Source: Phocaeicola plebeius
GTDB lineage: Bacteria; Bacteroidota; Bacteroidia; Bacteroidales; Bacteroidaceae
Length of the DNA: 60,702 nucleotides
Direction: 5' to 3'
NCBI GenBank assembly: GCA_004558305.1
Contig: SFDG01000005.1
Location: 1 to 60,702, forward strand
Part shown: one piece after another, positions 60,675 to 60,702 of the stretch
How the letters are laid out: each line of letters starts with the position of its first letter
Position numbering within the stretch: the first letter of the stretch is position 1
Position numbers and translations under genes: made by a program
Notes under the pieces: generated by a model
What the model was told of the DNA's origin: nothing
What the model saw: only the letters and a program-made list of their open reading frames with translations
Database searches by the model: none

Positions 60675-60702
60675 AGAAAGGTATGTCTCTGACTCCTTTC
60701 AC
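60671..60702 (+). CDS. Start of a further gene, cut by the window edge
   Basis: ATG at 60671 overlaps the preceding stop as ATGA and reads MKKGMSLTPF to the edge. Only ten codons are visible. It may be a coupled gene or, less likely, the continuation of the DUF4369 protein after a frameshift. Confidence 0.35.
   Translation, partial: MKKGMSLTPF

Overview
The window comes from the chromosome of a gut Bacteroidales, most like Bacteroides or Phocaeicola. I infer this from the gene families: DUF4105, DUF4924, DUF3127, DUF4369, the long PurL, the SecA ending in a SEC-C zinc motif, a Rho with a long disordered insert, and a TonB receptor with a carboxypeptidase-like N-terminal domain. The regulatory signals agree, because nearly every likely transcription start carries the Bacteroidetes TAnnTTTG -7 box. 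No tRNA, rRNA, CRISPR array, prophage or intact insertion sequence was seen. Most of the sequence is housekeeping.

Layout. 1-4.6 kb: a gene tail, a stand-alone DnaQ-like exonuclease, a palindromic repeat cluster and purL. 4.6-8.3 kb: a tight + strand operon (LysE-type exporter, DUF4924, dTDP-4-dehydrorhamnose reductase, peptide chain release factor 3). 8.4-10.5 kb: a GH20 lipoprotein hexosaminidase. 10.6-17.9 kb: a - strand genome-maintenance operon (dnaN, a second DnaQ-like exonuclease, coaBC, recN, a TrmH/RlmB methyltransferase, and a protease-like TPR protein whose C-terminus is now encoded by a mobile repeat). DUF3127, which ends in an SSB-like tip, is divergent from dnaN. 18.7-20.6 kb: rho. 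20.9-24.4 kb: ridA, a glyoxalase-like protein, a DUF3805/DUF3806 protein and a Uup-like ABC-F ATPase. 24.4-25.2 kb: a gap with short repeats, an ISAs1-type transposase remnant and hairpins. 25.2-30.5 kb: fucose genes fucI, fucO and fucP, with a small outer-membrane protein upstream. 30.6-32.2 kb: a YbiT-like ABC-F protein with a degenerate second ATPase site, divergent from grpE-dnaJ (32.4-34.3 kb).

34.5-42.1 kb: a - strand envelope operon (coaX, outer-membrane barrel, TPR protein, lptC, CNNM/CorC protein, PpiD-like chaperone). 42.2-45.0 kb: DUF4105 and a phosphatase-fold protein that appears to have lost its catalytic residues, sharing 4 nt. 45.1-48.4 kb: secA. 48.7-51.6 kb: an AgcS alanine/glycine symporter and a TrpB2-type tryptophan synthase, divergent from the Trk/Ktr potassium uptake pair trkH-trkA (51.7-54.3 kb). 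54.3-57.0 kb: a TonB receptor and a His-rich membrane protein, a candidate metal-uptake pair. 57.3-59.7 kb: an AT-richer operon of a small membrane protein, a split ThrE-type exporter and a LysR regulator. 59.7-60.2 kb is a structured gap, followed by a DUF4369 lipoprotein and the start of a further gene.

The most unusual material is not a new multi-gene system. It is a set of degenerate enzymes (phosphatase-fold, trypsin-fold and ABC-F ATPase) kept in core operons, and a family of palindromic repeats that has entered intergenic hairpins and one coding sequence.
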